Below, piece by piece: positions 51,313 to 61,093 of a stretch of DNA of 64,000 bases. Positions within the stretch are counted from its first letter, which is position 1. The number at the start of each line of letters is the position of its first letter. The translations under genes and the position numbers were made by a program. A model generated the notes under the pieces. The model was not told the DNA's origin and did not search any database. It worked only from the letters and a program-made list of their open reading frames with translations. The stretch is from Gammaproteobacteria bacterium (GTDB lineage: Bacteria > Pseudomonadota > Gammaproteobacteria > Arenicellales > Arenicellaceae). The stretch covers positions 1-64,000 of the forward strand of contig JAKVBA010000029.1 of NCBI GenBank assembly GCA_022447525.1. The letters run 5' to 3'.

Positions 51313-52224
51313 TTAAAACCCGATCTCTTTGAGTCTTTGCTGGTGATAGTCTCCAGCCAGAATATCCGCATATTGCTTTGGCCGCTCCTTACTACAACAT
51401 TGCGGCAAACAAGCAAGCGACATATCAGGGTCAGGGTGAACAAAAAATGGCATTGAATAGCGACTTTGATAGGCTCGTTCACCCCTAGGGTTAACTACTC
51501 GATGCGTTGTTGAACGCAAAATTCCATTGCTAAGTCGTTGTAACATATCACCAACATTACAAATGATGGTTCCCTCTATCATATTAATCGGAACCCACCG
51601 CTGGTTCAAAGTTAAAACTTCTAGGCCCTCTTGTTCTGAACCAACTAAAAGGGTGATCAAATTAATATCTTCGTGTGCTGCTGCTCGGACATTAGGTGAA
51701 CTTTGATCCTTGATCGGAGGGTAATGGAGAATTCTCAATAAGGCCTCACCTGACAGCACACTAGCTTGAAAATAGTGTTCTGGGAGCTCCAAAAATAATG
51801 CGGTAGCTCTCAACACCTTGAGCGAAAGTTGGTCCAATGCGTAATGTAAGTCAATGTATGCAGATTTAAACTCTTCATTTGTAGGCCAGATATTTTCCTC
51901 GTGCCCCACCGCAGAATCTCTTCCTAAATGGTAAAACTCTTTTAAGTCAGCATGGACAGAGTCTTTTGCTTTCTCTACACCTTGAGGCACATATCCACGA
52001 GACCATGATTGGGGATGTTTCAAAGAATTCTTTATCTTTATAGGCTGATCGAAGAACCATTTAGCCGCCTCCATAGCCTTAGCAATAATATCTCGGTCAA
52101 TCCCATGCCCAACAATACCGGCAAAACCCCACTGGCCATAGGCTCGACCAAAACATTCGATAAAGTGTCGCGGCCTCGTATCGAGTTCTGATATATCCAG
52201 TATTGGTACTAGATCACTACTCAT
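51313..52224 (-). CDS. Isopenicillin N synthase-like 2-oxoglutarate/Fe(II) dioxygenase
   Basis: VPILDISELDTRPRHFIECFGRAYGQWGFAGIVGHGI; AAHEDINLITLL (HxD), RSTTHRVVNP (distal His), QSRYSMPFFVHP (RxS). Confidence 0.93.
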   Translation of the reverse strand: MSSDLVPILDISELDTRPRHFIECFGRAYGQWGFAGIVGHGIDRDIIAKAMEAAKWFFDQPIKIKNSLKHPQSWSRGYVPQGVEKAKDSVHADLKEFYHLGRDSAVGHEENIWPTNEEFKSAYIDLHYALDQLSLKVLRATALFLELPEHYFQASVLSGEALLRILHYPPIKDQSSPNVRAAAHEDINLITLLVGSEQEGLEVLTLNQRWVPINMIEGTIICNVGDMLQRLSNGILRSTTHRVVNPRGERAYQSRYSMPFFVHPDPDMSLACLPQCCSKERPKQYADILAGDYHQQRLKEIGF

Positions 52225-52926
52225 TACTTTACGTCCTCACAGTTTACCGCGTAGTTTAATAAATTGAGATTATTTTGATTGTTTACCGAATCATAGTTGA
52301 TGCTAAACTTTTTCAGTAAGAAATTGTAGTTTTACCAAAACTTTCAACCAAAAAGCGAACGTTACAGGTTTGATTTATATTGGTGCTTTGTTGTTGGCTA
52401 GGATGAAGCAACGGATAAACTCATAAGCGATGCCGGCGATAGACCTTCGAAACCATGAATGGTCTCTCTATTATGGCGGAAGACAAGGTAGTTCCCTATT
52501 TGTTTAAAAATCATAAGATCGAGGCTATGGTTGGCTTGCGAAGCTTTGATAGAGTAGCCAGATCGGTGGACCATTGAATAGAACCTAAATCCATTACCGC
52601 AACTGCGACTTGTCTGTGCTTTTTGGATACTAGCTTATGAATCGATGAATTAGTCGACATTATCGACAGATTTGATCATGTATAAATCCCCGATCGGAAT
52701 TGAGCTTTTCTTCAAGACAAACCAAAAAATGCTTCGCAGATTGTTAGTTTCTTTTGCCTTTTGCCAGACCCTACTATTTGACGATCTACCAATAATAAGC
52801 TCGCCGGTGGAGCAACGGGTTATGGTGAGAGAAGCAATCTAAATTTCGAGGCATGACGTCTACGCTTGCTAGAATAGCGCTTTCTAGAATACTGATCGTA
52901 TTTTATCTAGGCGTCTACGAAGCGGC

Positions 52927-53358
52927 TCAGCTGCCAGTTTGAGCTACTTCGTTTTTTTCGGTGTATTGCTGGTTTAACGTCCACTGAATTTTTTTAACGC
53001 CACTTAAATAAGAGGTGGTATGGAGTTTTCCATCTCGCTTGAGTGAAAACCGAACCTTTCGTTGTTTACCTTTATCATCAATTTCAAACCCACGCCATTT
53101 TTTTTCCGCGGTCTGAACCACACCAACATAAAGAGTTCTACCTTTTCGCTCTGGACTCCAATCTGCTCTAGTGATCTTAGCTTCATAAACCGGATTAAGT
53201 GCACTGTGGTTTTCAGCTTTGACGAAGTCAACGTGCATTGATTCTTTTCTATATTCCCAACTTCCCTGCAGATCTGCAATTACGTCCTGGGAGTAGGCTT
53301 TAGTGCAAAAAAGTAACGACGATACAAAAACAAATGAAAGTAATCTTTTAGTCAACAT
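52927..53358 (-). CDS. Small secreted hypothetical protein
   Basis: Signal peptide MLTKRLLSFVFVSSLLFCTKAYSQ; LQGSWEYRKESMHVDFVK... lipocalin-like strand pattern, no firm family. Confidence 0.6.
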   Translation of the reverse strand: MLTKRLLSFVFVSSLLFCTKAYSQDVIADLQGSWEYRKESMHVDFVKAENHSALNPVYEAKITRADWSPERKGRTLYVGVVQTAEKKWRGFEIDDKGKQRKVRFSLKRDGKLHTTSYLSGVKKIQWTLNQQYTEKNEVAQTGS

Positions 53359-53611
53359 GGGCTATGCTTTTATCCTGATTAATCGAGCCAAGGTCAAAAA
53401 CAAAAATCGATCCGGCCGATAACCTAATCAATAATGGCTTCATTTCGCCCGAAGGAAAAATCAAAAACAAATTACTTTTAGTTATCTGATTTATTGCTTA
53501 AATTTATTACTGATCAAATAATTTACGTCTATTTGTAAAGCGATTTAAAAATTTCCTTTAAATTTCAGTCGGTTTCATAAAAGATTTTAAAAATTAAGGT
53601 TGGAGCAAAAA

Positions 53612-53645
53612 AAAAGTCCCTCGCGAGTATCCACGAGAGACTTTT
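53612..53645 (-). terminator. Intrinsic terminator of ppa
   Basis: On minus strand AAAAGTCTCTCGTGG...CGCGAGGGACTTTTTTTT; stem with one mismatch followed by U tract. Confidence 0.85.
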
Positions 53646-53667
53646 AGAATCGCGTTTCTAAAAAGAA

Positions 53668-54204
53668 CTAGGCCTCTGCTTGATTATAGCGTTCTGCTGA
53701 ATCTAGAATCTCTTTGCGAGCCTCTTCTTTTCCAGCCCATCCACGAACCTTTACCCACTTACCTTGCTCAAGATCTTTATAGTGTTCAAAGAAATGAGCA
53801 ATTTTGTCTAACATTTCTTGTTGTACATCGCGAAACGTCGACACGTTGTTATAGAATTTGGTCAGTTTTTCAACTGGAACTGCTAATATTTTAGCATCTT
53901 CACCGGCCTCGTCTTCCATTTGCAACACACCAATTGGTCTTACACGAACGACTGATCCCGTCACTAGTGGAAACGGCGCTAACACCAAAACATCAACTGG
54001 GTCGCCATCATCAGATAGGGTTTGAGGCACGTAACCATAATTACATGGATAGTTCATTGCGGTAGACATAAAACGGTCTACGAACATCGCTCCTGTGTCT
54101 TTATCCACTTCGTATTTAATTGGATCGCCGTAACGCGGTATCTCGATAATGACGTTAACGTCATCAGGCAGTGATTTACCTGGGCCTACATTGTTTAAAG
54201 ACAT
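53668..54204 (-). CDS. ppa: Soluble inorganic pyrophosphatase (family I)
   Basis: [63 protein letters not shown]. Confidence 0.97.
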   Translation of the reverse strand: MSLNNVGPGKSLPDDVNVIIEIPRYGDPIKYEVDKDTGAMFVDRFMSTAMNYPCNYGYVPQTLSDDGDPVDVLVLAPFPLVTGSVVRVRPIGVLQMEDEAGEDAKILAVPVEKLTKFYNNVSTFRDVQQEMLDKIAHFFEHYKDLEQGKWVKVRGWAGKEEARKEILDSAERYNQAEA

Positions 54205-54534
54205 CTTGATCAGCTCCGAAAAATTGGTCTTGAAAATTTGGCTGTATTATACTGATTTAGCGGCGTTTAACAGCCGTAGCAAACTAAAAAACGATAACAA
54301 TTTGTTAGACCCATATAAGGTTAAATTTGGTAGTAGAGGGCAGACCAATCTAAAGTAGTTTTGTTTTAGTTTAATCAATAGATCCGAAAGGCAAAAATGT
54401 TCTCTGCGCTATGATGTTTTATCGTGTAAACATAGAGGTCTAGGACCGTGGCTAAGCAGTAAGTCACTAGATTAAATGCCTGCCTGTCGATACACCTTGT
54501 TCACCAATGATGGGGAACCACAGGAGGAGACTCT

Positions 54535-56544
54535 ATGTCTGTACAAGCAGTACCAGCGTTATTCGGGGTTGTTGGCTTAATCTTTGCCTTCATTATTTAT
54601 CTAAGCATCGCGCGCACTTCAGTCAGTGAAGGTAAGGTAGCCCAAATTGGCCATCAAATTCATATTGGAGCAATGGCCTTCATGAAGCGTGAATACACTA
54701 TTTTATTTGCGTTTGTTGCCGTTTTGGCCATCTTAGTAGCCATATCTGATCTAGGTTTAAAAACAATGTACGCGTTTCTATTAGGCGCGTTTTGCTCTGC
54801 ATTTGCTGGTTATATTGGTATGTTTACCGCCACCAAAGCAAACACGAGAACCACTACCGCTGCCCATGAAAAGGGGGCAGCAGCAGCATTGATAACGGCC
54901 TTTAATGGCGGATCGGTAATGGGCCTAACGGTCGCATCGATGGGCTTATTTGGATTGGGGCTTCTTTATTATTTATACGGCGCCAATGCTGAAAGCGCTC
55001 ATACTATTCATGGCTTTGGAATGGGCGCGTCTGTCGTTGCCTTATTTTCCCGTGTCGGTGGCGGAATCTTTACCAAGAGCGCCGATGTCGGAGCCGATTT
55101 AGTGGGTAAAGTAGAAGCCGGAATTCCGGAGGATGACCCTAGAAATCCAGCCGTAATTGCAGATAACGTCGGCGATAATGTTGGCGATGTTGCCGGTATG
55201 GGCTCAGATATTTTTGAATCCTATTGTGGCTCCATGATTGCAACAATAGCTATCGCCTCGACACTTAGTGTCACTGCGTTGGCTGCATTAGGTGGCAAAC
55301 AAGAAGCATTGATGGGATTACCTCTAGCTTTATCATCAGTGGGCTTAATCTGTTCCGTTCTTGGAATACTGTTGGTAGCCTTGATGAGCGGCAATTCAGC
55401 GGAGAAGGCCCTCAGAGCTGGGACTATTGGCTCCTCAATTTTGTTTATTGTCGCGTCTTACTTCCTGGTAAATAAGTTCGGCATAGCCAACTCGGTTTGG
55501 TATTCAGTTGTGATTGGTTCTGTTGGCGGCATTATCATTGGACTAGTTACCGAGTACTATACCGCTAGCTCTCCAATACGTACCATCGCAGCATCGGGTG
55601 AAACTGGAGCTGCAACAGTCATTATTTCCGGTCTCGCAATTGGTATGCAGTCTGTGGTAGTGCCCATACTCACCTTGTGCGGAATAATTTACTTTTCTAG
55701 CAGCTTCGCTGGCTTGTATGGGGTAGCGATTGCCGCAGTTGGTATGTTGGCTACCGTCGGTATCACTATGGCAATAGACGCCTATGGTCCAGTGGCAGAC
55801 AACGCTGGCGGCATTGCCGAAATGGCCGGCCTGGGAAAAGAGACTCGCGAAATAACGGATTCATTGGACGAAGTTGGGAATACCACGGCTGCCATTGGTA
55901 AAGGGTTCGCCATTGGGGCCGCGGCACTCGCTGCTTTAGCAATAATCTCTGCGTTTATTGAAACAGTATCTTTGAAAATTGACGATTTCAGCCTACAAAT
56001 CAATAACCCAGAAGTGCTGGTAGGAATGTTTATCGGCGGTATTTTTCCATTTTTGGTCTCCAGCTTAACCATGACAGCCGTGGGTGACGCAGCATTTGAC
56101 ATGATCAAAGAAGTACGTCGACAGTTTAAGGAAATACCAGGTTTATTAGAGGGTGAAGCTGAGCCAGACACGGAACGATGTGTAGACATTGCCACCACTG
56201 CCGCATTAAAGCGAATGGTATTGCCTGGTGTGTTGGCAGTAGCAGCACCAGTAGTGGTTGGGTTTGGAATTGGCGCAGAAGCACTCGGCGGCATGCTGGG
56301 CGGCGCCTTACTTGGCTGTGTGTTATTAGCCATCACTATGGCCAACGCCGGTGGTGCCTGGGATAATGCAAAAAAATACGTCGAACGTGGCAATCATGGC
56401 GGCAAGGGCTCGGATGCACACGCTGCCGTTGTTGTAGGTGATACCGTAGGTGATCCATTCAAAGATACATCAGGTCCGTCAATGAATATTTTGATCAATG
56501 TGATGGCTATCGTAAGCTTAGTAATAGCACCGCTACTCACTTAG
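54535..56544 (+). CDS. hppA: Membrane-bound ion-translocating pyrophosphatase
   Basis: [90 protein letters not shown]. Confidence 0.97.
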   Translation: MSVQAVPALFGVVGLIFAFIIYLSIARTSVSEGKVAQIGHQIHIGAMAFMKREYTILFAFVAVLAILVAISDLGLKTMYAFLLGAFCSAFAGYIGMFTATKANTRTTTAAHEKGAAAALITAFNGGSVMGLTVASMGLFGLGLLYYLYGANAESAHTIHGFGMGASVVALFSRVGGGIFTKSADVGADLVGKVEAGIPEDDPRNPAVIADNVGDNVGDVAGMGSDIFESYCGSMIATIAIASTLSVTALAALGGKQEALMGLPLALSSVGLICSVLGILLVALMSGNSAEKALRAGTIGSSILFIVASYFLVNKFGIANSVWYSVVIGSVGGIIIGLVTEYYTASSPIRTIAASGETGAATVIISGLAIGMQSVVVPILTLCGIIYFSSSFAGLYGVAIAAVGMLATVGITMAIDAYGPVADNAGGIAEMAGLGKETREITDSLDEVGNTTAAIGKGFAIGAAALAALAIISAFIETVSLKIDDFSLQINNPEVLVGMFIGGIFPFLVSSLTMTAVGDAAFDMIKEVRRQFKEIPGLLEGEAEPDTERCVDIATTAALKRMVLPGVLAVAAPVVVGFGIGAEALGGMLGGALLGCVLLAITMANAGGAWDNAKKYVERGNHGGKGSDAHAAVVVGDTVGDPFKDTSGPSMNILINVMAIVSLVIAPLLT

Positions 56545-56579
56545 TGTTGTAGATAACACTCTACGCAAAGTCGTAGTAT

Positions 56580-56613
56580 AAGGCTGGTAGCTCGCTAAGC
56601 TACCGGCCTTTGT
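56580..56613 (+). terminator. Intrinsic terminator after hppA
   Basis: AAGGCtGGTAGCT-cgcta-AGCTACCgGCCTTTGTT. Confidence 0.8.
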
Positions 56614-56806
56614 TATTTAAATCTTATTTTTCTTACAGCATCCCTGCTTATTTAAAACCGCGATCACTTACCCGCGCTCACATACATCTCCAATCAACGA
56701 GATCGATTAATAGCAACCGGCCTCAGCTTATAACTAATTTTTTCTAGGTTATACGTGGAGTCCCTTAGTTGAGCATTTCCAACCAACTCTATAGGTCAGC
56801 TAAAAA

Positions 56807-57211
56807 TTACCACCAGGCGGATACACCAGCCGCAAACAGTACTATTAATGAGAGCATAGATATACCAAATATTACTGAACGCATTAGTTGAAAATTGGCG
56901 TAGTAGCACACAGCATACAAAACTCTTGCCATCACATAAGCCGCTGCCGCAGCTTCGGTCACAAGCGTAGAGGCCTGCACAACAATACAAAATATGCTGG
57001 CGAGAATAAAAATTGCGATCGTTTCATTTGTATTAGCAAAAACCCTTGAAGCCCTAAATAAAAAGCTATCGTGATTTGCTGCAATCGTCGATCCTGGTTT
57101 GTGCTTAGTTATAATTCCACTGATATCAAGCACGATAAATTGAATGATATGCAGTAGCGTCAGCAGCCCTATAATGGTTATGAGGTTTGGGTAGTTTTCT
57201 AAGAGGCTCAT
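56807..57211 (-). CDS. MAPEG-family membrane protein
   Basis: Four-TM; FLFRASRVFANTNETIAIFILASIFCIVVQAS and AYVMARVLYAVCYYANF MAPEG-like motifs. Confidence 0.8.
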   Translation of the reverse strand: MSLLENYPNLITIIGLLTLLHIIQFIVLDISGIITKHKPGSTIAANHDSFLFRASRVFANTNETIAIFILASIFCIVVQASTLVTEAAAAAYVMARVLYAVCYYANFQLMRSVIFGISMLSLIVLFAAGVSAWW

Positions 57212-57355
57212 ATTTTTATAAAATACTTGATTAGATTGTTGGTAAAAAAGTGAGCGAATAGCGCTAGTAATTACATTTCAATACACCAACATCATTGTCG
57301 ACGGTAAAAGCTGTCACTACTGTAACTCTGTAGTTCTAGCATTAGTAAGTTGACC

Positions 57356-57895
57356 CTACTCGACTACACTCCATGTTTTTAGTTTCGACATCGTTTCGTT
57401 ACAGCTTGTCAGCAGCAATGGGCGCTTTACCCAAGGGCCTGCAGCTTGAGTCTTTGCCGCTACGCTGATACATCTAGATTGATCTTCAAATAAACGAAGT
57501 GTTCGATCATCAGATTTGTATACAAACTTTTGACGTGGATGATCATTGCACTCTAATAGCGCAAATACTGTTATCTCGTTCGCTATAAGCGCTTGCATAC
57601 AAAAGCCGCTAAAAGCAAACGAAGTTATTCTTCCGGTATCGACATCATAGGAAAATCGGGTATCGTTATCTCGATCATTACGAGGTCGATTCGCTTTTTT
57701 GGGCTTACATGTATGGGTATGAAGTAGGTCTGTCTTACCGCGAGCGGAGGTATCAATACAAAAACCATAACCGTTGGGTTCATCTTGATTGTCACTCAGA
57801 ACGATATAAGGTGGTGCACTTGGTACAACAGGAGGCGATGCATGTACAATTGATACCATGCAAAGCAGTAAAAATAAGAAAATTAGTTTAATCAC
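57356..57895 (-). CDS. Secreted ricin-type beta-trefoil-like protein
   Basis: Signal peptide; repeated Cys-containing units YGFCIDT..HTHTCK, GFCMQAL..LLECND..QKFVY, SRCISVA..PLLLTSCNE..LKTWSV. Confidence 0.55.
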   Translation of the reverse strand: MIKLIFLFLLLCMVSIVHASPPVVPSAPPYIVLSDNQDEPNGYGFCIDTSARGKTDLLHTHTCKPKKANRPRNDRDNDTRFSYDVDTGRITSFAFSGFCMQALIANEITVFALLECNDHPRQKFVYKSDDRTLRLFEDQSRCISVAAKTQAAGPWVKRPLLLTSCNETMSKLKTWSVVE

Positions 57896-58029
57896 AATAA
57901 CAAATAGCCTCCCCTGTAGTTTTAGTCTGTTGACAACTAGTGCAATGATCTACACACTTTTGTACTTTCGGTGTTTTGCCGCATATTGCATCTTAACCTT
58001 TTTATTTAAAAGGCAAAAACACGGTATCG

Positions 58030-58431
58030 TTATGGACTAATTTTTACAGCTTTCGCATTGCAAGTAGCTGAGGCCCAACAGCTTTTAGCCCAGTTCACCC
58101 CTTCTCGAAAACATTCCTCGCCGATAACAGCATCTGCTTCAAGCATGGCGGCTTTGAATCTTAAATCATCTTGAGCTGATTTCATGATTAAAGATTGCAG
58201 CTCACTAGCATCGGCTCGCTCGAGCTTATAAGTATTGCGAAAACAAAAGTACCCTTCAACATCGCCAATTACCCTATATCTCTTTTCGTCTATCAATACC
58301 CCGTCTATATCGTTTGAGATTATGTTTTGATATGAATCTTGTTCAGTAGGAGTTAAATCTGATAACTTTAAATGAGTTGTGCACGCTGTCAGACCTAGAA
58401 GAGATATAAATAGCGAGATATTGATTTTCAT
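58030..58431 (-). CDS. Small putative lipoprotein
   Basis: MKINISLFISLLGLTACTTHLKLSDL lipobox; no recognised domain beyond this. Confidence 0.6.
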   Translation of the reverse strand: MKINISLFISLLGLTACTTHLKLSDLTPTEQDSYQNIISNDIDGVLIDEKRYRVIGDVEGYFCFRNTYKLERADASELQSLIMKSAQDDLRFKAAMLEADAVIGEECFREGVNWAKSCWASATCNAKAVKISP

Positions 58432-58564
58432 ATTTTTTAATTTAACATCGTCCAAACGAATCTTAAACGTCTATTAAAGGTAGTTTTGGTGACCTACAAC
58501 AAAGGCAAAATACTTATTTTTGTCAGAGAAAAGCGACGGTTATTTGATCAAAACGGATATTGGT

Positions 58565-59131
58565 TTATAGAAATTCAACCAGTCCATCCAAGAAAAATTC
58601 ATTTACCAAGATTAAGCCTCCCTCATACTCATAAGGAGTTCGTCGGCCATAGATCCCTTCGACACAAGCAAATTCTCTTCTAGACTTTTTCATTATTCCA
58701 TCTTTAAAAAGCAAATGCCCCAGAGGTTTAGAGCCTAAGCTAGCTAAACCTGTTTCTGTTCTCTTGGTGAGATCATAGGGAATCACGCTTCTGGCAAACA
58801 CAACAGGCTTTTCAAATATGCATAATTGGACCTGACGAACGGTGGCTTCTTTACTTTTATCAAGGCCAAGTCTGCTTGACTCAGACAAATAGGGCACCTC
58901 CAGTCGCTCTTGGATAACTTCGACCTTGAAACTAGTGCTTCCGATATTTTTTAATGCAGTAGTTAGAGATCCCCTGTCGGACATTATAGTCAAGAGCTCA
59001 AGAGGCAAACTCTCAAGCACTGTTTCAGACTCTTCTTCCCAGTTCGCGCGCTCAATAGCAGCACGCCATTGGAGTGAATGATTATCGATCAAAACTTTAG
59101 ACAGCGGTTTGCAACATTGGAAGGGGCACAT
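58565..59131 (-). CDS. Chorismate lyase (UbiC)-like protein
   Basis: LPLELLTIMSDRGSLTTALKN..., VFARSVIPYDLTKRTETGLASLGSKPLGHLLF, YGRRTPYEYEGGLILVNEFFL resemble UbiC; true start may be TTG at 59092. Confidence 0.7.
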   Translation of the reverse strand: MCPFQCCKPLSKVLIDNHSLQWRAAIERANWEEESETVLESLPLELLTIMSDRGSLTTALKNIGSTSFKVEVIQERLEVPYLSESSRLGLDKSKEATVRQVQLCIFEKPVVFARSVIPYDLTKRTETGLASLGSKPLGHLLFKDGIMKKSRREFACVEGIYGRRTPYEYEGGLILVNEFFLDGLVEFL

Positions 59132-61070
59132 GAATCAGAGCACAGATTACTCGCATCATTTCCTGCTCTTCAGTGATAAACTGTTTATCGTCTAAAACGG
59201 TAGTAGCTAAAGCTTTAACTACGGTCGCTTTCTCTGTGGCGGATAGCTCGTCTAGTTCACCCAAAGCATGATCAAGCTTTTGTTGCCAATCATCGTCAAA
59301 GCTTAAATTTTTATGTTGAATACCGGCAGAAGCCATCCCGGCTTTAAAAGCTTTTTGAGCGAATTGTAAGCCCTGTGCGCTTATTGAGTTTTGTCCATGG
59401 GAAGCAAGAATGCTCACCACCATGGCTAGTTCATCTATGCAATTTTTGACCTTTTTGTTGCCATGTATCCGCGTACGATTCGGTATATGAGATTCCCTCA
59501 TGTATTGTTGGATCAATCTCGAAAGTAAATACTCGAATGAGTCTATTTTATTATCCACTTTAGACATTTTTTCTATGGTGGATAGTAATTTTTCAACATC
59601 AGATACCGGACGTCTTTTTAATGACGGATACGCTATCTCCATTAAAGGTAGTCTGTGATCGACCTTGATTAATCCATTAGTAGTTAAAAGGTGACGTATC
59701 TTACCCTCGCTAAGATCTCCCATTTCCTGTGTAACAATCAGCAATTGTTGCTCGCGAAGTGTTTGATCAGAATCCAGCAAGCAGTACATCAATACCTCGG
59801 GTGACCACTCTGTACTATGAGCTGCGTGTCTAAGACCATCACCGATTTCTTCAGTAAGTAAAGCAGCTGCTACGATCCTCCCCGTGCTTGGGCTTCCTAT
59901 ATTACTGACGATATCATCTACATCAAATATAAAATCGCGCTTTTTGCTCACCTTTGGGGTATCAAGCTCTTTGGCCGCTTTGTCTGCTTGGGCATGCTCG
60001 CGACGCTCCTGTGCCTTTAATTTTTTCGCTAATTGTTCAATTTCTCCAGCATTAAAGCTCTTTTCTATGCGTTGAATTCGTTGTTCTAACGGAGGGTGTG
60101 TGGCAAACATTAAGGACTTAAAACCAGACCCAAAGAGCATATGGCTCACTTCTTCTGAATCAACATGAAGATACGAGGCGTGGCTGTAAGCGGCAATTTT
60201 TTTTAGGGCGCCAGAAATACCCTCCGGGTCTCTGGTGTATTGGACAGCGGAAGCATCGGCTAAGTATTCTCTCTGCCTAGATAGTGCTGCTTTCATCCAT
60301 CTTGCAAAGAAAAGACCAACGTAGCCAACAATCATCAACGCTCCACCAATGACTAGAACGGCTCCAGCATTATTGTTCCGACTCGAAGAACGAGCATATC
60401 GAGTGGAATGAAGAAAACGTCGGCCAACGATGGCTATGACCATTATCCCAAAAATGATGCCCATCAAACGAATATTGATGCGCATATCCCCATTAAAGAT
60501 GTGGCTGAACTCATGAGCTATAACACCTTGTAGTTCAGCACGATTCAATCTTTCTAGGGTTCCTTGCGTTACAGCCACCGCTGCATCGGCTGCTGAATAA
60601 CCAGCGGCAAAAGCATTGATACCTGGTTCACTTTCCAATACAAATACATCTGGCACAGGTGTGCCAGATGCGATAGAAATTTCCTCAACCACATTGTAGA
60701 GACGTCTCCTTAATGGATCTCTAGTATCCGCTGTGACAAGTGTACCACCAAGACTGGCGGCCACTTTTGCACCCCCAGATCGTAGGCTAGCAATTTTAAC
60801 TAAGCTTGATAGACCAATTACCGATGCTGTTCCTAGGCTTACCATTGCCAATAAACCAGCATTAGCGGATATACTCTCCACACTAAATAAGGATAGTGCT
60901 TGCTGTGGTTCCATCGAAGAAACACTGGTGGACAACGGTATCTGAGTTCCGATAGCTAGCAAAACAATTGCATCGATAACTAACACTATAAGGAGGGTAA
61001 CACCTACAAAAGCGGCAATTAACCACTTAGACTGTTTGCGTGCTTTTTCTTGTTGTTGAAAAAAGTTCAA
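59097..61070 (-). CDS. M48-family (HtpX-like) membrane metalloprotease with C-terminal extension
   Basis: ELQGVIAHEFSHIFNGDMRINIRLMGIIFGIMVIAIVGRRFL (HExxH), SRQREYLADASAVQYTRDPEGISGALKKIA, FATHPPLEQRIQRIE. Confidence 0.93.
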   Translation of the reverse strand: MNFFQQQEKARKQSKWLIAAFVGVTLLIVLVIDAIVLLAIGTQIPLSTSVSSMEPQQALSLFSVESISANAGLLAMVSLGTASVIGLSSLVKIASLRSGGAKVAASLGGTLVTADTRDPLRRRLYNVVEEISIASGTPVPDVFVLESEPGINAFAAGYSAADAAVAVTQGTLERLNRAELQGVIAHEFSHIFNGDMRINIRLMGIIFGIMVIAIVGRRFLHSTRYARSSSRNNNAGAVLVIGGALMIVGYVGLFFARWMKAALSRQREYLADASAVQYTRDPEGISGALKKIAAYSHASYLHVDSEEVSHMLFGSGFKSLMFATHPPLEQRIQRIEKSFNAGEIEQLAKKLKAQERREHAQADKAAKELDTPKVSKKRDFIFDVDDIVSNIGSPSTGRIVAAALLTEEIGDGLRHAAHSTEWSPEVLMYCLLDSDQTLREQQLLIVTQEMGDLSEGKIRHLLTTNGLIKVDHRLPLMEIAYPSLKRRPVSDVEKLLSTIEKMSKVDNKIDSFEYLLSRLIQQYMRESHIPNRTRIHGNKKVKNCIDELAMVVSILASHGQNSISAQGLQFAQKAFKAGMASAGIQHKNLSFDDDWQQKLDHALGELDELSATEKATVVKALATTVLDDKQFITEEQEMMRVICALIHVPLPMLQTAV

Positions 61071-61093
61071 AGTTTGCTTCTACCGTTAGAAAA

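Noticed and set aside
55782-56393. 203-aa minus-strand ORF opposite hppA
   Set aside because: Fully antisense to an unambiguous hppA; low-complexity Ser/Pro/Ala-rich translation typical of a shadow ORF.
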